Shown here piece after piece: positions 7,358 to 8,697 of a stretch of DNA of 8,697 nucleotides. The DNA is from Syntrophaceae bacterium UBA1163. GTDB taxonomy: Bacteria > Desulfobacterota > BSN033 > UBA1163. Where the stretch lies: NCBI GenBank assembly GCA_002311635.1, contig DBZJ01000031.1:1-8697 (forward strand), in the 5' to 3' direction. The notes below the pieces were generated by a model that made no database searches, was not told the DNA's origin, and was given only the letters and a program-made list of their open reading frames with translations. A program made the position numbers and the translations under genes. Position 1 is the stretch's first letter. Each line of letters starts with the position of its first letter.

Positions 7358-8292
7358 ATGAACACATCATACAATATACACACACCTGGGTAAATAAAAT
7401 CCTTGGTAAATACGAGGAGAGAGTTGGTTCAATCATCCCCCCGGTTTGTGAGAAAACACTTTGTAGAATTGTTGAGGAATTACAGGCGGTAAAAATCATC
7501 CTAGAACCGGACGAAGACAGCTCGTTTTTTGATCAAGGCCTTCTCATCCCTGTCCGAGGTGGCTTCATAATCAAATACGGCAGCCTTGCTAAGGACCAAA
7601 AAAAGCTTCATAATGTAAAGATTCGAGAAACTATTTGTCACGAACTCTCCCACATCTTATTTTACGACTGTACACGTGTGATTCCTGAATTAAAAACAAC
7701 TCCGCCAGAATACCTATGCCATGACGCGGCAAGGCAACTCCTGTTACCGGACCGGATAGTAAAAGAGAGGTTCGCGGAAAAGGTTAAAGCAAATCTTAGC
7801 CTAATCCATGTAATAGAAGAAATGTCAAGAGAATTTCGAGTGGCGGTGATGCTCATGGTAAAAAAAATAATAGAGGACTTAGCGCTCCAAAACGATACGA
7901 TGGTGACCATTTGGAAATATAAGCCACCAAAATATTCGCGAGGAGAAAATGAGATTTCGTATAAGTTATACCGGCATGATCCAAAACTATCTCCCCAACT
8001 AAGAGAACTGCTACCAAAATATTGGCGCGATCAAGTTCATATTGAGGCATGGAAAAAAGTTGTCAGTAAGGCCGCAATTGGGGAAGAAACAAATCTGCCG
8101 GTGACCTTACACATAGAGGGAAAGAAAAGAATCAAAGCGGGAATAAAAAACATACATTTCGAAATCCAATGCAAGCCGGTACTTGACAGACCAAAAAATT
8201 TGCGTTTTGCCTGGGGCAAGCATATTGAACCCTCCCAATCCATTATTTCAATAAAGAAATTCAACCTGCGAATGCTGGTGAATGGTAAATAA
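7354..8292 (+). CDS. ImmA/IrrE-family (M78) zinc metallopeptidase
   Basis: This 312-residue protein has the zinc protease motif HELSH (96-100) within ICHELSHILFYD. It is followed by E119-x-x-C122 and ARQLLLP (126-132), which fits the ImmA/IrrE pattern E..C...A..LL.P, where the Glu is the third zinc ligand. Family members such as ImmA and IrrE cut transcriptional regulators in response to DNA damage or mobile-element signals. No helix-turn-helix is fused to it and no repressor gene is adjacent, so the substrate is unknown. The HD enzyme is one candidate. Residues ~190-312 form a Lys-rich, probably beta-strand C-terminal region I do not recognise. The start ATG overlaps the HD gene stop (ATGA 7354-7357). 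AAGGGGAG lies 18 bases upstream, too far for a strong site, so translation is probably coupled. The weak hairpin after the stop (CCCT/AGGG, 8293-8303) is a doubtful terminator. Confidence 0.87.
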   Translation: MNEHIIQYTHTWVNKILGKYEERVGSIIPPVCEKTLCRIVEELQAVKIILEPDEDSSFFDQGLLIPVRGGFIIKYGSLAKDQKKLHNVKIRETICHELSHILFYDCTRVIPELKTTPPEYLCHDAARQLLLPDRIVKERFAEKVKANLSLIHVIEEMSREFRVAVMLMVKKIIEDLALQNDTMVTIWKYKPPKYSRGENEISYKLYRHDPKLSPQLRELLPKYWRDQVHIEAWKKVVSKAAIGEETNLPVTLHIEGKKRIKAGIKNIHFEIQCKPVLDRPKNLRFAWGKHIEPSQSIISIKKFNLRMLVNGK

Positions 8293-8386
8293 CCCTAGAA
8301 GGGGATTTAATGCGGTTCAGGGGTCAGGGTTGCGATACTTCGATTTTGGATCATCCATAAAAAGTTGGCCCAGCAAACAAAAGATC

Positions 8387-8414
8387 GCAAAGAGCATGGC
8401 GCATAGAGCATAGC
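8387..8414 (+). repeat. heptanucleotide tandem repeat, 4 units
   Basis: Four 7-base units follow one another: GCAAAGA, GCATGGC, GCATAGA and GCATAGC, consensus GCATRGM with the first unit most divergent. This is a different heptad from the tract 20 bases further on, but has the same period. Confidence 0.7.
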
Positions 8415-8433
8415 GTAAAACACAAACCTCAAA

Positions 8434-8454
8434 GGTTGCGGAATGCGGATTGCG
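8434..8454 (-). repeat. heptanucleotide tandem repeat, 3 units, inverted relative to 659-693
   Basis: On the + strand the units read GGTTGCG, GAATGCG and GATTGCG. On the minus strand they read CGCAATC, CGCATTC and CGCAACC, which is the same heptad family as the tract at 659-693. A degenerate fourth unit may follow (GAGGCCG). Together the two tracts bracket both operons in opposite orientation. Confidence 0.7.
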
Positions 8455-8536
8455 GAGGCCGGAATTTAGTCAGACAGATAAATCCAGGAGGGGAGCATGG
8501 GGAGAGGTTGTTCACACGTCGCGAAGCAAGATCGAC

Positions 8537-8552
8537 ATAGGGGACATCCTAT
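8537..8552. repeat. small hairpin, possible RAYT element end
   Basis: ATAGG and CCTAT form 5-bp arms around GGACAT. Motifs of the type ATAGGGGACATCC are, from memory, common beside RAYT-type transposases in environmental proteobacterial genomes. A remnant of such a transposase lies at 4904-5119. The match is short, so the assignment is tentative. Confidence 0.35.
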
Positions 8553-8697
8553 ATTGCTTCTGTCAAGAGAGAAAACGAAAAAATGTTATCTTTTAGAAAA
8601 ACAGTAACTTAGAAAATTGGTTTGATTGTGGGAACATTCCTCCCTTCGAATCCCGTTACCGATCCGCATGTTACTCGACGAATCTCTCGCCAATGAC

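Larger units (their letters stand above)
8293..8697. other. gene-poor right flank
   Basis: No supportable gene is seen. The strongest candidate is a 36-codon frame from ATG 8497 to TAA 8605-8607, behind a good ribosome site (AGGAGGGG). Its sequence is unrecognisable and it runs across the transposon-like hairpin. On the minus strand two short frames are open to the window edge, and neither is recognisable. The region carries two heptanucleotide tracts and one hairpin, listed separately. Confidence 0.55.

Noticed and set aside
8293..8310. Possible rho-independent terminator after the peptidase gene
   Set aside because: The stem is only four base pairs and there is no run of T after it.
8497..8607. 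36-aa frame behind AGGAGGGG
   Set aside because: It overlaps the transposon-like hairpin, has no recognisable sequence and is not followed by any gene.
8633..8665. TTCGAATCC string suggesting the T-arm of a tRNA
   Set aside because: The bases on either side (CTCCC and CCGTT) cannot pair as a T-stem and no acceptor or anticodon arm is seen.
1..8697. CRISPR array, retron RNA or tRNA/rRNA genes
   Set aside because: No 25-40 base direct repeats with regular spacers, no reverse transcriptase and no RNA gene signatures were seen.

Overview
The window looks like an accessory (defence-island-like) stretch of an environmental bacterium with moderate GC content. It holds two separate, tightly packed operons, both on the + strand, set in long gene-poor DNA. 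No marker gene fixes the taxonomy. The decayed REP-associated tyrosine transposase (RAYT-type) tail and the heptanucleotide tandem tracts remind me of Desulfobacterota/Nitrospirota-type genomes, but that is an impression, not a demonstration.

Layout. 1-~984: about 1 kb with no convincing gene. It carries a 7-bp tandem repeat tract (659-693), a small AT-rich palindrome (384-398) and a plausible sigma70 promoter (910-938). 985-1128: a possible 47-aa acidic mini-ORF. 1125-4761: operon 1, three genes joined by ATGA stop/start overlaps. They encode a Cap4/DUF4297-like nuclease fused to an ABC-3C C-terminal domain, the ABC-3C middle component, and a DUF3732 ABC/SMC-like ATPase. 4762-5446: a seam with a transposase C-terminal remnant (4904-5119) and candidate promoters for the next operon. 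5477-8292: operon 2, two genes joined by another ATGA overlap. They encode a SAMHD1-like HD-domain protein (predicted dNTP triphosphohydrolase) and an ImmA/IrrE (M78) zinc metallopeptidase. 8293-8697: no gene seen, but two further heptanucleotide tracts and a short transposon-end-like hairpin.

How the genes may work. Operon 1 matches the ABC three-component (ABC-3C) architecture: an SMC/Rad50-like ATPase senses a nucleic-acid signal, a small middle protein bridges, and a nuclease is the effector. It is related in logic to Lamassu. Operon 2 pairs a nucleotide-pool-depleting type of enzyme with a regulatory-type protease. I know no named defence system with exactly this pair, so it is the best candidate here for an undescribed system, probably a protease-controlled dNTPase. 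All functional statements rest on motif recognition by eye; no search was run.
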